The notes: a model not told the origin generated them from the sequence alone. A stretch of DNA of 64,000 bases from Candidatus Altimarinota bacterium (GCA_029233985.1 JARGOK010000001.1:151740-215739), one strand, 5' to 3'; positions 55,301 through 64,000 are shown, counted from the stretch's first letter. Translations and numbers: made by a program.

Positions 55301-56422
55301 ATGAAATACCTCGTCGGAATGTCGGGCGGAATAGACTCTTCGGTCGCCGCAGTAAAGCTCAAGAAAGAAGGCCATGATGTGATCGGAGTACATATGATCC
55401 TCTGGGCGGAAGACCAGCACAAGAACAAATGCTGTAATACAGCTGATATGATGTGGGCCCGCCAGGTCTGCAACCGTTTTGATATTCCTTTTTATACCTT
55501 GAATTTTAAGGAGTACTTCAAGGAGAAGATTGTGGATAAAGCATATTTAGAAATTCATGAAGAAGGGAAGACCCCGAATCCTTGTGTGAGCTGCAATCGA
55601 AATATTCGTTTTGGGGCGATGCTAAAGAAAGGATTGGAACTGGGAGTAGACAAAGTCTGCACCGGACACTATGCCAAGGTGGAGGAAGTGGCTCCAGTCA
55701 GAGACATGGAGCCAGCGGAATTAGCGCCCGTTTTTAAGCTGAAAAGGGGAGTGGACGACACGAAAGACCAGAGCTACTTCCTCCATCGAGTGACACAAGA
55801 AAAGCTGGCGAAGATGCACTTTCCACTAGGAGATATGAAGAAAGATGACGTGAAAAAACTGGCAGAAGAGTGGGAACTAGTGAATACGAATCGGGTAAAG
55901 CTGGAAAGCCAAGATCTCTGCTTTTTACCTGAAAAAACTCCAGAGCCTTTTTTGAAGCGACATATGGATGAGAAGCACTTTGAAGCTGGGGATATTGTGA
56001 CGGAAGATGGAAAGAAAGTAGGGAACCATAGAGGTATGACCAACTATACGATGGGTCAACGAAAGGGATTGGATATTGGAGGACTGGACGAACCATTGTA
56101 CGTGATTGGGAAGGATTCTGAAAAGAACCACGTGGTGGTGGGGACAGCGGACAAGGGATTTAAAACTGAAGTGAAGCTGAGGAACTTGAACCTGATTGAT
56201 CCGAACTTCGATGAAAAAAAAGTCTACGACTTGAAATTGAGATATAGAGGTAAAGGAGTCCAAGGAACGGTGAAACGTGTCGGAAAACCTTATTCAGATG
56301 ACTCTGGTGAGCTCTGGGATGCTTTGGTGGTACTGAAAGAACCGCAGAGAATGGTGACTCCGGGACAGTTTGTGGTGATGTATGATGGAGATGAGTGTTT
56401 GGGGGGTGGAGAGATAGTGTAA
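55301..56422 (+). CDS. mnmA: tRNA-specific 2-thiouridylase MnmA
   Basis: Adds sulfur to the wobble uridine of Lys, Glu and Gln tRNAs. From ATG at 55301 (373 residues) the PP-loop SGGIDSS is at 8-14; the catalytic cysteine is in NPCVSCNRNIRF and its partner in ESQDLCFLP; GHYAKV and the C-terminal beta-barrel (YVIGKDSEKNHVVVG) are in place. The frame runs back to 55220, but the enzyme starts at MKYLVGMSGG, immediately after a promoter-like -10. Confidence 0.96.
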   Translation: MKYLVGMSGGIDSSVAAVKLKKEGHDVIGVHMILWAEDQHKNKCCNTADMMWARQVCNRFDIPFYTLNFKEYFKEKIVDKAYLEIHEEGKTPNPCVSCNRNIRFGAMLKKGLELGVDKVCTGHYAKVEEVAPVRDMEPAELAPVFKLKRGVDDTKDQSYFLHRVTQEKLAKMHFPLGDMKKDDVKKLAEEWELVNTNRVKLESQDLCFLPEKTPEPFLKRHMDEKHFEAGDIVTEDGKKVGNHRGMTNYTMGQRKGLDIGGLDEPLYVIGKDSEKNHVVVGTADKGFKTEVKLRNLNLIDPNFDEKKVYDLKLRYRGKGVQGTVKRVGKPYSDDSGELWDALVVLKEPQRMVTPGQFVVMYDGDECLGGGEIV

Positions 56423-56501
56423 TTGAAGGAGAAGGAGTAAGATGAAGGAGGTAAGGCAAAACCTTATTCCTTTTTCTTACTTTTCCTCATTTTTCTTTCA
56501 T

Positions 56502-57050
56502 ATGTCCAAAAAAAATCTTTCGTTAATTGTAATAGGAATCCTCATCGCACAAGCCCTTATCCTCCACTTTATGGGGCGCCTCTGGGTCTGCGATTGTGAT
56601 TCGATCAAGTTGTGGTATCCCGATGCCAATGGCTCAGAAAATTCTCAACATTTTTTTGATCCCTATTTCTTTAGTCATATCGTCCACGGACTGCTGTTTT
56701 TCGTGATCTTATTGATGTTTGATATGCCGCTCTGGAAAAAGCTCTTGATTGCTCTTGGGATTGAGGTTGCTTGGGAAATCGTGGAAAACACTCCAATGAC
56801 CATTGAGAGATACCGAGCTGCAACGATCTCACTCGGGTATACAGGAGATACGATACTAAATTCTGTGATGGATACGGTGGCAATGATAGCAGGATTTTGG
56901 TTTGCAGCTAAGAATCGTCTTTGGACAACCGTCTCCTTGATTATCCTCATTGAGATTGTCATGGCCTGGTGGATAAAAGATAACCTTCTCCTCAATGTGA
57001 TTATGCTTTTATACCCGCTCGAGTGGATTAGAGAGTGGCAAGCAGCTTAA
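56502..57050 (+). CDS. DUF2585/UPF0314-family membrane protein
   Basis: From ATG at 56502 (182 residues) there are about five hydrophobic helices. The family motif is clear: GRLWVCDCDSIKLWYPD, ENSQHFFDPYFFSHIVHG and WEIVENTPMTIERYR. DUF2585 proteins are of unknown function and I associate them mainly with Proteobacteria; presence here is unexpected and may reflect transfer. The gene lies between mnmA and a flavin monooxygenase, 26 bp before the latter. Confidence 0.85.
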   Translation: MSKKNLSLIVIGILIAQALILHFMGRLWVCDCDSIKLWYPDANGSENSQHFFDPYFFSHIVHGLLFFVILLMFDMPLWKKLLIALGIEVAWEIVENTPMTIERYRAATISLGYTGDTILNSVMDTVAMIAGFWFAAKNRLWTTVSLIILIEIVMAWWIKDNLLLNVIMLLYPLEWIREWQAA

Positions 57051-57075
57051 AAAATATCTGTGATATGATAGTGGT

Positions 57076-58272
57076 ATGAAAACAATCAACACAGACGTAG
57101 TGGTAGTAGGTGCCGGACCAGCAGGTGTCATCTTAGCGTATCTATTGGCAAAGAAGGGGATTGAAGTGACCTTAGTTGAAGCTCAAAAGGACTTTGATCG
57201 GGAATTCCGTGGAGATACTCTACACCCGACGACCCTGGAAACGATGGAGAGCTTGGGTCTTATTGATGAATTGAAGAAATTGCCACATACCTTGCTCAAG
57301 GAGCCTATCTTGCATCTTCCACAGGGGATCGTGAGACCGGGAAGCTTGGACTGTGTCCGCTCAAAGTACCAGTACATTATGCTCATGCCCCAGCAAGATT
57401 TTCTGAACTTTATGGTCACTAAAGCGAAAGTCTTCCCTTCTTTTCAGATACTGATGAATACCAAGGCACAAAAACTCATCAAGAATAAGGAAACTGTTCT
57501 TGGAGTGGAGTGCTCTGCAAAAAATGAAGAGGTGATGATACATGCTGACGTAGTGATAGGAGCTGATGGAAGATTTTCTACGCTTCGAAAACTGCTCGAA
57601 AAGGAAGTAGAAAAAAGTGATGTGCCAGTTGATATTTTGTGGTTTAAGCTGCCAAAAGAGAAGCATGAACAAACAACAGGTATTGGTGCCTTTATCGAAA
57701 ATGGAAAGTTCCTGGTAGAACTCGAACGCCATGACCATTGGCAAATGGGACTCATGCTAGAAAAAGGCACATTTGCGGAGTTTAAAAAGAAAGGTATTGA
57801 AAATCTTCACGCAGAAGTCAGCTCGATGGATCCAACCCTTACTTCAAAGCTCAAAACCCTAACAGATTGGGACCAAGTTGGGTTTCTTCCTATTGAGTGT
57901 GGCCAGGTGAAGAAGTGGTACGAAGATGGCGTATTGCTTATCGGTGATGCTGCCCATGTGATGTCTCCTGTAGGTGGCGTGGGAATTAACTATGCAATAC
58001 AAGATGCGGTGGAAACCGCCAATGTAATCACAAAACCACTCCTTGAAAAGCGCCTGAAAACATCAGATTTAGCTCGTGTTCAGAGCAAGCGGAAATGGCC
58101 AACAAGAGTGATTCTCTGGTTTCAAAACTTTGCTCATCAGCGCATCATCAAAACCATCGTTGATAAGAATCAACCACCATCAGTGCCTTTCTTTATGAAA
58201 TGGCAATGGGTGAGGAACATAGTGATTCGATTTATTGCGATTGGGTTGTGGAGAGTGAAAGTGGAGGATTAG
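57076..58272 (+). CDS. FAD-dependent monooxygenase (PHBH/UbiH family)
   Basis: 398 residues. The dinucleotide-binding motif VVVVGAGPAGVILAYLLAKKG is at the start, DVVIGADGRFSTLRK marks the second FAD motif, and LLIGDAAHVMSPVGGVGIN the third; all are typical of FAD_binding_3 aromatic hydroxylases and related oxidases. Substrate unknown. It follows the DUF2585 gene by 26 bp and may be cotranscribed. Confidence 0.9.
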   Translation: MKTINTDVVVVGAGPAGVILAYLLAKKGIEVTLVEAQKDFDREFRGDTLHPTTLETMESLGLIDELKKLPHTLLKEPILHLPQGIVRPGSLDCVRSKYQYIMLMPQQDFLNFMVTKAKVFPSFQILMNTKAQKLIKNKETVLGVECSAKNEEVMIHADVVIGADGRFSTLRKLLEKEVEKSDVPVDILWFKLPKEKHEQTTGIGAFIENGKFLVELERHDHWQMGLMLEKGTFAEFKKKGIENLHAEVSSMDPTLTSKLKTLTDWDQVGFLPIECGQVKKWYEDGVLLIGDAAHVMSPVGGVGINYAIQDAVETANVITKPLLEKRLKTSDLARVQSKRKWPTRVILWFQNFAHQRIIKTIVDKNQPPSVPFFMKWQWVRNIVIRFIAIGLWRVKVED

Positions 58273-58302
58273 CTTACCCATTCAGCCTGATATTATATTC
58301 TT

Positions 58303-58536
58303 TGTTATTCTTATTGGAGTGTAGTGGAACAGAAGAATCCCTTTCTTAGAAAGGCTATTAAGAGTGATTAAAAAAAGGATCTCTACGTTTCTACCCTCCT
58401 CCAAAAAACCCTCGGCTCCAGTCGACATGATAAAAAGAGAAAACCCTCGGCTCCTTCAAAGAGGAGACACTTCCAGGAACTATCAAACACTCATATACTC
58501 ACTGTGTTATCCCCCTTTTAAGGGAGTAGAGGTCTC
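58303..58536. repeat. family C element followed by paired family A palindromes
   Basis: 58303-58436 has imperfect inverted ends (TATTGGAG at left, CTCCAGTCGACATGATAA at right) as in the 29866 element. Family A copies follow at 58442-58480 and, in reverse, at 58510-58536 (CCCCCTTTTAAGGGA). No gene is seen between 58273 and 58536. Confidence 0.6.
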
Positions 58537-60186
58537 TTACTTCCGATTCCTTGCAACCAATACATCCTTCTGAATCTGTTCCTTGAGCTCTTTTTTTGAA
58601 TCAAATTTCATTGGACCACGAACAAAAGAACCGATTTTGAAAGTTACCTTTTGTCCGTAGAGATCTTCATCAAAATCGAAAATTGTGATCTCGCAGACTT
58701 CATTTTCTGGGAGGCCTTGAGTCATACGAGGTCCGAAGTAAAGAAGGCCTTTTTTCTTGTGCTTTCCAACTCTGACATTGACTGTATAGACACCGTAATC
58801 GAGTTCTAAACCAAGGTCGAGTGACATGTTGGCTGTTGGGAATCCGAGCTCTTTTCCGATTTTTAGACCATGTTCTACACGCCCAGAGACGAGGTTGAAG
58901 TTTTGAGCGAGAGCGAGCAGAGCTCCGAAGAACCAGAAGCTGTAGGCGAGATCATTCTTCCAATACACGACTTCGATCAGCCCGTGAGCCATCAGGTAAA
59001 TGAACGGCGCCCAAAGAAGATACCTGAGGTCTTTTGGTGCTGGAATGCCCCATACTCCTAAGAGATAGAGAAAGCTTAGGAGACCGAAAAAACCCGTGCT
59101 TAACCAGAACATCAAAAAGGTATTGTGAGGGTGGAGAGCATGATTGATTTCTTTTCGTGACACCTCTCTGGATAAGGTAATAGGCGCCTTAACCTCATAT
59201 GATCTTTGGAATTGTCCAATTCCTACGCCAAAAATTGGCGAATCAACAAGAAGATCCCAACTGGTAGCCCAGATATTGCGTCTTTCTTCTCCAGAGCCAA
59301 TGGTTTGCTCACTCACTTCCTCTGTATTAGTAGCAAAGATAAATTTCTCTGAGTTTTTTTGATCGAAATAAAGGAGTCCCACAGCTAAAACTGTAAGCAG
59401 GGGAATAGTAACCCAACGTTTTCTACCCGTTGTTTGAAGGAATGAGAGTAGGGAACAGGTCCCAATAATGGCGATCCATGATCCATAAGATTTACTCAGA
59501 TAAATTGCGACTCCGAGAGCCAATACAATCAGGGTTCCGTAGCTTTTATCTACCCAACCCTTTTTTAATTTTGTATCAGAAAGAGGGGAGTAGACTAGGT
59601 TATTGAACCCCATACAAAAGAATGGAGCAAGAAAGAGAGCAGGGTAATTGCCACTGGCACCTAACCCTGTCCAAGGGTCGAGATATGGCCATACTAAACG
59701 AAGATCGTATGTTGAGGTAATATCTGAAAACCAACCAGTAAAGTACTGAAGAATTAAAACAGCTGCTGTCAAGCCAGCGATACCCAAGCTGACCTCAAAG
59801 AGTTGCCACCAGTCCTGTTTCTTTTTGAAAGTACTGATAAGCATTAGGTAATAGCAAGCTGGCGCAATAAACCAGCCTTTCCAGATCCCCAAAGGCACCA
59901 GCATATGCTGAGTTTCGAGCTGCGTCAAAGTCCAAGCCACTGCAATCGTTGAGGCCACTAAAAAAACTAATGGAGCTGACCACTGCCAGCGGTTGGCAAA
60001 CTGAGGCTTTGGAAATTTAAGCTTCCAGATGCCGTAGAGCCAGATGAGGAAAAAGATTCCAACAAGGACCTCAAGAAGGTTTGTAGGAATAGGCCCGAGA
60101 TTGAATCGGACGAGGTAGGTCAGAAAGAAGACTGGTGAAATGAGGAGGGAGTATTTGAAATACGTAAACATAGATTGTGTGAGCAT
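58537..60186 (-). CDS. fusion of O-antigen-ligase-like membrane protein and riboflavin kinase domain
   Basis: 549 residues in one frame. Residues 1-430 have about twelve membrane helices and a large extracytoplasmic loop with GEERRNIWATSWDLLVDSP, GVGIGQFQ and HALHPHNTFLMFW, the Wzy/WaaL ligase pattern. Residues about 438-549 match a flavokinase: EHGLKIGKELGFPTANMSL, DYGVYTVNVRV, LYFGPRMTQG, a catalytic glutamate in EVCEITIFDFDEDLYG, then QKVTFKIGSFVRG. The kinase half usually pairs with an FAD synthetase domain (RibF), missing here. The kinase domain would be at the cytoplasmic face if helix number is even. No stop or frameshift separates the halves. Confidence 0.85.
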   Translation of the reverse strand: MLTQSMFTYFKYSLLISPVFFLTYLVRFNLGPIPTNLLEVLVGIFFLIWLYGIWKLKFPKPQFANRWQWSAPLVFLVASTIAVAWTLTQLETQHMLVPLGIWKGWFIAPACYYLMLISTFKKKQDWWQLFEVSLGIAGLTAAVLILQYFTGWFSDITSTYDLRLVWPYLDPWTGLGASGNYPALFLAPFFCMGFNNLVYSPLSDTKLKKGWVDKSYGTLIVLALGVAIYLSKSYGSWIAIIGTCSLLSFLQTTGRKRWVTIPLLTVLAVGLLYFDQKNSEKFIFATNTEEVSEQTIGSGEERRNIWATSWDLLVDSPIFGVGIGQFQRSYEVKAPITLSREVSRKEINHALHPHNTFLMFWLSTGFFGLLSFLYLLGVWGIPAPKDLRYLLWAPFIYLMAHGLIEVVYWKNDLAYSFWFFGALLALAQNFNLVSGRVEHGLKIGKELGFPTANMSLDLGLELDYGVYTVNVRVGKHKKKGLLYFGPRMTQGLPENEVCEITIFDFDEDLYGQKVTFKIGSFVRGPMKFDSKKELKEQIQKDVLVARNRK

Positions 60187-60207
60187 TTATTAGAGAGAAA
60201 GATAGCG

Positions 60208-60325
60208 GTTGCCATTGAGAGCGGACTAAAAGGGAGAGTTGTAATCACGTGAATTTCAGCAATTAGAAATATATCAGTACCGTACTGATCACTACGGGAT
60301 TTCCACAGTTGGCCTCTCCAAAAAA
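60208..60325. repeat. dispersed repeat family B, diverged copy
   Basis: CCATTGAGAGCGGA, AGTTGTAATCACGTG, TTCAGCAATTAGAAA and CTACGGGATTTCCAC align in order with the copy at 6609-6758. It lies between the tpiA stop and the ligase/kinase fusion start. Confidence 0.5.
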
Positions 60326-60345
60326 GTGTGGAGTTCCTCCCTCGC

Positions 60346-61002
60346 TTACTTCCAAGCGCTAAGAAAGTCTCGTACCACAGCTCCTGGATCTTCGTTCTTT
60401 ACAACTCCCGAAGCAACGAGAACACCTATAGCACCCAGATCCAAGCTAATCTTGATGTCTTCGAGTGTTTTGACTCCAGCACCTACGAGGATCTGCTTTT
60501 CATGAGAAATATTGACGACTTTTTTGATAATTTCTGGCTGAGAAGTGGACACGGAAATATCCCCTCCAATAAGCTCAGGGGGTTCAAAGGCAATTTTGTG
60601 TGGATCCCACTTGCTTTCAATCTCCAAAGTTCGTTCGTAAGTAGGGGAACACACGATCGTATAATCTGGAAAATGTACTTGGGCCATATCAATTGTTTCT
60701 CCTAAAACTTCATCAGGAATATTTTTTTCCGAATGATTGATCAAGGTTCCAACAGACCCTCGAGACTTGACTTCTTCCGGCAAAATATGTCCAGTATGTG
60801 CTCCGTAACCATGAGCATCAACGTGTTGAGCAATGACCTTACAATTTTTTACCACACCAGCTACTTTCTCTAAGTCAAGTGCTTGAATTGCTAAGATTAC
60901 ATCGACTGGTGCATCCTTTGAAGCTTGGTCAATTGTTTGTGCTAATGCGAGTGCATTTTGCCCAGTTGATTCGTGGTAAGTCTTGAAATTGATGACGAGC
61001 AT
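60346..61002 (-). CDS. tpiA: triosephosphate isomerase, archaeal type
   Basis: Interconverts dihydroxyacetone phosphate and glyceraldehyde 3-phosphate in glycolysis. At 218 residues it is shorter than the usual bacterial enzyme (about 250) and carries archaeal-type motifs: VINFKTY (Asn5, Lys7), AIQALDL, AQHVDAHGYGAHTGHI, LINHSE (His90), and FEPPELIGG (Glu140). All catalytic residues are present. The closest known family is the short archaeal TIM, which also occurs in some CPR bacteria. Confidence 0.93.
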   Translation of the reverse strand: MLVINFKTYHESTGQNALALAQTIDQASKDAPVDVILAIQALDLEKVAGVVKNCKVIAQHVDAHGYGAHTGHILPEEVKSRGSVGTLINHSEKNIPDEVLGETIDMAQVHFPDYTIVCSPTYERTLEIESKWDPHKIAFEPPELIGGDISVSTSQPEIIKKVVNISHEKQILVGAGVKTLEDIKISLDLGAIGVLVASGVVKNEDPGAVVRDFLSAWK

Positions 61003-61605
61003 AATATATGAATAATATTGCAGATATAGTGAGAGTACGGATCTAGATCAGGAATAAAGGGGCTATTTAGTTCGTTTTAAGGCGTTCTTCTTAGAGAAGT
61101 GGTACCAGAGTACCTGAGGTCGAAATAAATAAAAAGAGTATCCCAATGCAAATGACCATTCTATAAAAAAATGCTGAATTGGAACTCACGTCAAACAATC
61201 ATCAAATAAACCAATACGAACAATGTTTTGTATTGGCAAAAAGAAATAGCACTTTAATAAAAATAATGACGAGTATATCAGACCACCTGGGAGAGACTGT
61301 GTAAAATGAACAAATATTCACCTACCAAGCTACCCTTCTCTTTTGGTATATTATTTCGTACAAGATATATTGTGCGAACTATAGTATGTACTATATCCAA
61401 CCCCTTTCCATTCATGAATCACTCACTTTTTTTCTCTATAGTACTGTTCTTTTCATTTTGTAAGTGTTTTTAATGCTGTATTTATTTAATGTACATCACT
61501 GTAGCTGCTGATTCCGTGATATAGATCATACTCCCCTGTTCCCCTCTCAGACTTTTTTTTATACACTTATTGTGGTATAATATATAGAACATTTTATCTA
61601 TATCT
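61003..61605. other. 603-bp AT-rich noncoding gap
   Basis: No frame of note. Two hairpins are visible: GGTAC/GTACC around CAGA (about 61102-61115) and CCAATAC/GTATTGG (about 61212-61236). AT-rich stretches with TATA-like boxes and inverted GTAC motifs run from 61340 to 61400. The last part holds the promoter of the next gene. A structured RNA is possible but nothing recognisable is seen. Confidence 0.4.
61573..61581 (+). promoter_or_regulatory. extended -10 promoter of the 594-residue protein
   Basis: TGGTATAAT (TATAAT at 61576-61581), identical to the virB4 promoter core, 24 bp before the ATG. Confidence 0.65.
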
Positions 61606-63390
61606 ATGAGAAAAGCAGAACGGGCAGAACGTATAGAATCCCTCAAAACACCCCGAAAAGGTGATGAAATGGGGAAAGGTTGGAGAGCTCTAAAAAAATG
61701 GTGGGAAGACCCTGGAGTTTTTCATAGAGGCGTTAGGCATGCTATGCAAGTTGCCACTGATGTACGCGCACAAATTGCTAAAAGATGCAGAATGGTCGAT
61801 GACTATACGTATACGCCCGTACGCCAAGCATATGTTGATTTCATGGGCTCTTCTCTGGAAGAGAAGGAAGATGAAACAACCAAGAGAAAAAATATCATGG
61901 AGGAATTGTACGCCCCCGACTCCGAACACGAAGAAGATGCCCGTGTACAACAAATGGAATCCCTCTTTAACAAGCTAAAGGATGTCACTCAAGAAGCTGA
62001 ACTGAGAGAAAAGAATGATCCTCTCAAAAATGAGGCTGATGCGTGGTTCAAAAAAAGACTCTCCACTGGCCTCAATAAAATAAGAAGCAAGTACGGACCT
62101 GGTAGAGATCTTACTCTTTATGAAGATAAAGAAGGACCCCTCGCTGACGAGCCTGCACGAGGTCAAAAACGAGTTCATCAGTACGCAAAAAATGTGGCCT
62201 TTGAGGCTCTACGACAAGAAAAAAGTAATCCTTCTGGGTTGCCTCCCCTGGAATATGCTTATATGCCTCCAGTGAAATCTTTGGATACCGATACGCCTGA
62301 GAGCTTTGAAACTCGAAATAAGGAATACTGGGAAAATCGAAAGAATTTTGGATTTGAACAGATTGTCTTTCAAGGAGCAAACTATGAATCACTGCTTTAT
62401 AATGCTGATCAATATTTGAGTAAACTTTTGGGCTCTGATTATAAAAAAATGAACAGAGATGGGATGCTGAATATTCATATTGCTACCGCTGAAAAGGGTG
62501 AAAAAAAATCAGTTTGTATTATCTTAACAGGAAATAACTCAGGTGAAACTCCAGAAGAAAACATTGTCGCGAACAATAGAGCATTGCAAGAAATGGCAAC
62601 CGAAACGACTCCCCCATCATCTGAAGGATTTTGGAAAAATCGATATGAAAGTGTTTCTCAACCATCGATTATCTCCAAGTATGTGTACAATAGACTCGAT
62701 AGTTATTATGCGGCTTGTGTTGTTGCTCAATTAGAGAAATCTATCAATGAGGAATACGTCGGGACAGAGATCGAAAAAGGTGATGTCTTAAAGAAGTATA
62801 TTGTACTGGGTTCGACTACAAAGACTGATGCCGTAGAGCTCAATATCAAGCTTTCGAGTGGGGCTCGGAAGTTTGTGATCACAAAAACTGGCCTCATCGT
62901 GACAAAACCTCAGAATGCAGGAAAAAAGAAATCTGATGCTGGATCGGAATGGGGGTCTGGGAGCGATTCTGTGATGTCCTGGAAAGAATTCTTCGATGAT
63001 CTCACTGCCAAAGACCAACCGAAAAGAGTCTATAGTCCAAAATCAAGCGAAGGATTGAGTAAATTTGGTCTTGAAAGCGGTAGTTTCGAAAGAAAGGATG
63101 GCAAGTTTGTTATGACTGAAAAAGCAGATTCTACAGACCCAAATGGATTCCCAATTCCATTTGGGAAGCAGGATGGAGTAAAACAAATTCTGATCTTTAA
63201 GGGTGGCGTGTCAGCCAAGCTCAAAATGGTCAGCGGAAGTGGAGAGAAGAAACATAAAGGAAAATATATTATTGAACAATCTGATATCTCTACCATTCTC
63301 TCCCCCGGTGAGAATAATGTGGTTCTCCAAGTACAGCTGAAAGGTGGTGAGTCCTTTAGTATTCCTGATATTGTCATTAATCGAAAATAA
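61606..63390 (+). CDS. hypothetical charged protein, lineage-specific
   Basis: 594 residues, soluble, rich in Lys, Glu and Asp. The N-terminus is basic (MRKAERAERIESLKTPRKG). A central domain shows GFEQIVFQGANYESLLYNAD and IHIATAEKGEKKSVCIILTG. The C-terminal third is beta-rich with KQILIFKGGVSAKLKMVSG and NNVVLQVQLKGGESFSIPD. No family is recognised. It shares general make-up with the 1420-residue protein but no repeated motif I can prove. The next gene starts three bases after its stop. Confidence 0.65.
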   Translation: MRKAERAERIESLKTPRKGDEMGKGWRALKKWWEDPGVFHRGVRHAMQVATDVRAQIAKRCRMVDDYTYTPVRQAYVDFMGSSLEEKEDETTKRKNIMEELYAPDSEHEEDARVQQMESLFNKLKDVTQEAELREKNDPLKNEADAWFKKRLSTGLNKIRSKYGPGRDLTLYEDKEGPLADEPARGQKRVHQYAKNVAFEALRQEKSNPSGLPPLEYAYMPPVKSLDTDTPESFETRNKEYWENRKNFGFEQIVFQGANYESLLYNADQYLSKLLGSDYKKMNRDGMLNIHIATAEKGEKKSVCIILTGNNSGETPEENIVANNRALQEMATETTPPSSEGFWKNRYESVSQPSIISKYVYNRLDSYYAACVVAQLEKSINEEYVGTEIEKGDVLKKYIVLGSTTKTDAVELNIKLSSGARKFVITKTGLIVTKPQNAGKKKSDAGSEWGSGSDSVMSWKEFFDDLTAKDQPKRVYSPKSSEGLSKFGLESGSFERKDGKFVMTEKADSTDPNGFPIPFGKQDGVKQILIFKGGVSAKLKMVSGSGEKKHKGKYIIEQSDISTILSPGENNVVLQVQLKGGESFSIPDIVINRK

Positions 63391-63393
63391 TCT

Positions 63394-64000
63394 ATGAAAA
63401 AACTTTTGAGCAGTCTCGATGAAAAACTCAATCCATGGAGCAAAATCAATCAAATTCGAGATCGTTTTGGCCCTACCACACTCAAGGCGAAAGCCATGGA
63501 TTGGATGAGAAAATTAGGGGTGCAGGCTTGGGATGGTGCAATGGAGATGATTGGCCTGACCTCACTTCAGCAGACGGAGAAAAAAATTGATCAGTATAAT
63601 CCAGATACAAAGGTCCCTGAAAAACAGTCAGAGGAGGATTTCCCAGTAGTTGATCTCGAGAACTCTGCACTCGCAAAGGAATTTATCACTGATGCCAAAA
63701 CGCATCTCATCAAGCTTTTTGGTTCATACCGAAGAACCCTTAAATCAACTCTTCCACAATTAGAGTACAGTGAAGACCTATGTACTTCTGCTCGAAAAGA
63801 ACTCAAAACAAATATTCAAAGTTCTACATGGAGGGCGCAACATAATCACTCGCAAAATATTCATGATGGGGAAATTGGAGAAATCACCACTTCAGGATTT
63901 GAAACCCTGGAACAAGCACTTGAAAATTTTCTCAAGTCTCCTCTTCATCGTTGGTTTCTCCAAAGAAATTTCACAAAAATGGGTTTTGCAGCACTTCAAG
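63394..64000 (+). CDS. hypothetical protein, truncated by window edge
   Basis: An open frame from ATG at 63394 to the window end (202 codons visible). It begins MKKLLSSLDEKLNPWSKIN, is helical and charged, and has phrases KAKAMDWMRKLGVQAWDG and LIKLFGSYRRTLKSTLPQ. It lies three bases after the 594-residue protein gene and is cotranscribed with it. No family known. Confidence 0.65.
   Translation, partial: MKKLLSSLDEKLNPWSKINQIRDRFGPTTLKAKAMDWMRKLGVQAWDGAMEMIGLTSLQQTEKKIDQYNPDTKVPEKQSEEDFPVVDLENSALAKEFITDAKTHLIKLFGSYRRTLKSTLPQLEYSEDLCTSARKELKTNIQSSTWRAQHNHSQNIHDGEIGEITTSGFETLEQALENFLKSPLHRWFLQRNFTKMGFAALQ

Overview
The window looks like chromosome from a Candidate Phyla Radiation (Patescibacteria) bacterium, most plausibly near Peregrinibacteria or Gracilibacteria. 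Signs are a stand-alone VirB4-type ATPase with two small two-helix pilin-like proteins, a MurF-like ligase with an N-terminal membrane domain, many large lineage-specific proteins, and near absence of Shine-Dalgarno sequences. UGA acts as stop (no long frame is read through UGA), so this is not the UGA=Gly code of some relatives. Phylum placement is inference; no rRNA is present.

Layout. 1-3.1 kb: on the minus strand, ligA followed by a gene cut by the window edge that encodes 35-residue TALE/mTERF-like repeats. 3.2-12.7 kb: recF, a FecR-domain protein, a possible origin, dnaA, a MurF-like ligase and virB4. 12.7-21 kb: sugar-phosphate mutase, tgt, two pilin-like genes, rnc, nusB, mutM and a holin-like protein. 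21-25.4 kb: one gene for a 1420-residue basic protein of unknown function. 25.5-30.1 kb: a DegT-type aminotransferase, an alpha/beta hydrolase and an HtrA protease. 30.2-39.9 kb: an integrated element in the 3' end of tRNA-Leu(GAG), bounded by 15-bp direct repeats. It carries a large serine recombinase, an SLH-anchored subtilisin, a helicase-like ATPase, a SpoVG-like protein and several small membrane proteins. 40-46.3 kb: a leucine-rich-repeat protein, a flavin oxidase operon and an unknown protein. 46.3-49.5 kb: an aromatic amino acid operon (pheA-tyrA-aroF) preceded by what reads as a complete phenylalanine attenuator with a 16-residue leader peptide. 49.5-61 kb: an RsbU-like phosphatase, a Nudix hydrolase, an FtsA-like protein, mnmA, a DUF2585 protein, a flavin monooxygenase, an O-antigen-ligase/flavokinase fusion and an archaeal-type triosephosphate isomerase. 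61.6-64 kb: two lineage-specific basic proteins, the second cut by the window edge.

Dispersed repeats run through the whole window. One palindromic family (core near CCCCTTAAAAGGGG) lies between genes and also inside three coding genes (ligA, mutM, pheA) without breaking the frame; a related palindrome sits inside the sugar-phosphate mutase gene. Two longer families (a GTCATTGCGAG type and a GTCATTTCGA type with inverted ends) fill intergenic gaps. Promoters commonly use an extended -10 (TGnTATAAT-like), and several unknown proteins have near-consensus promoters of their own.

The leading candidates for undescribed biology are the TALE/mTERF-like repeat protein at the left edge, the phenylalanine attenuator, the in-frame palindromic insertions, and the tRNA-Leu element whose integration would exchange the C-terminal tail of its own recombinase.
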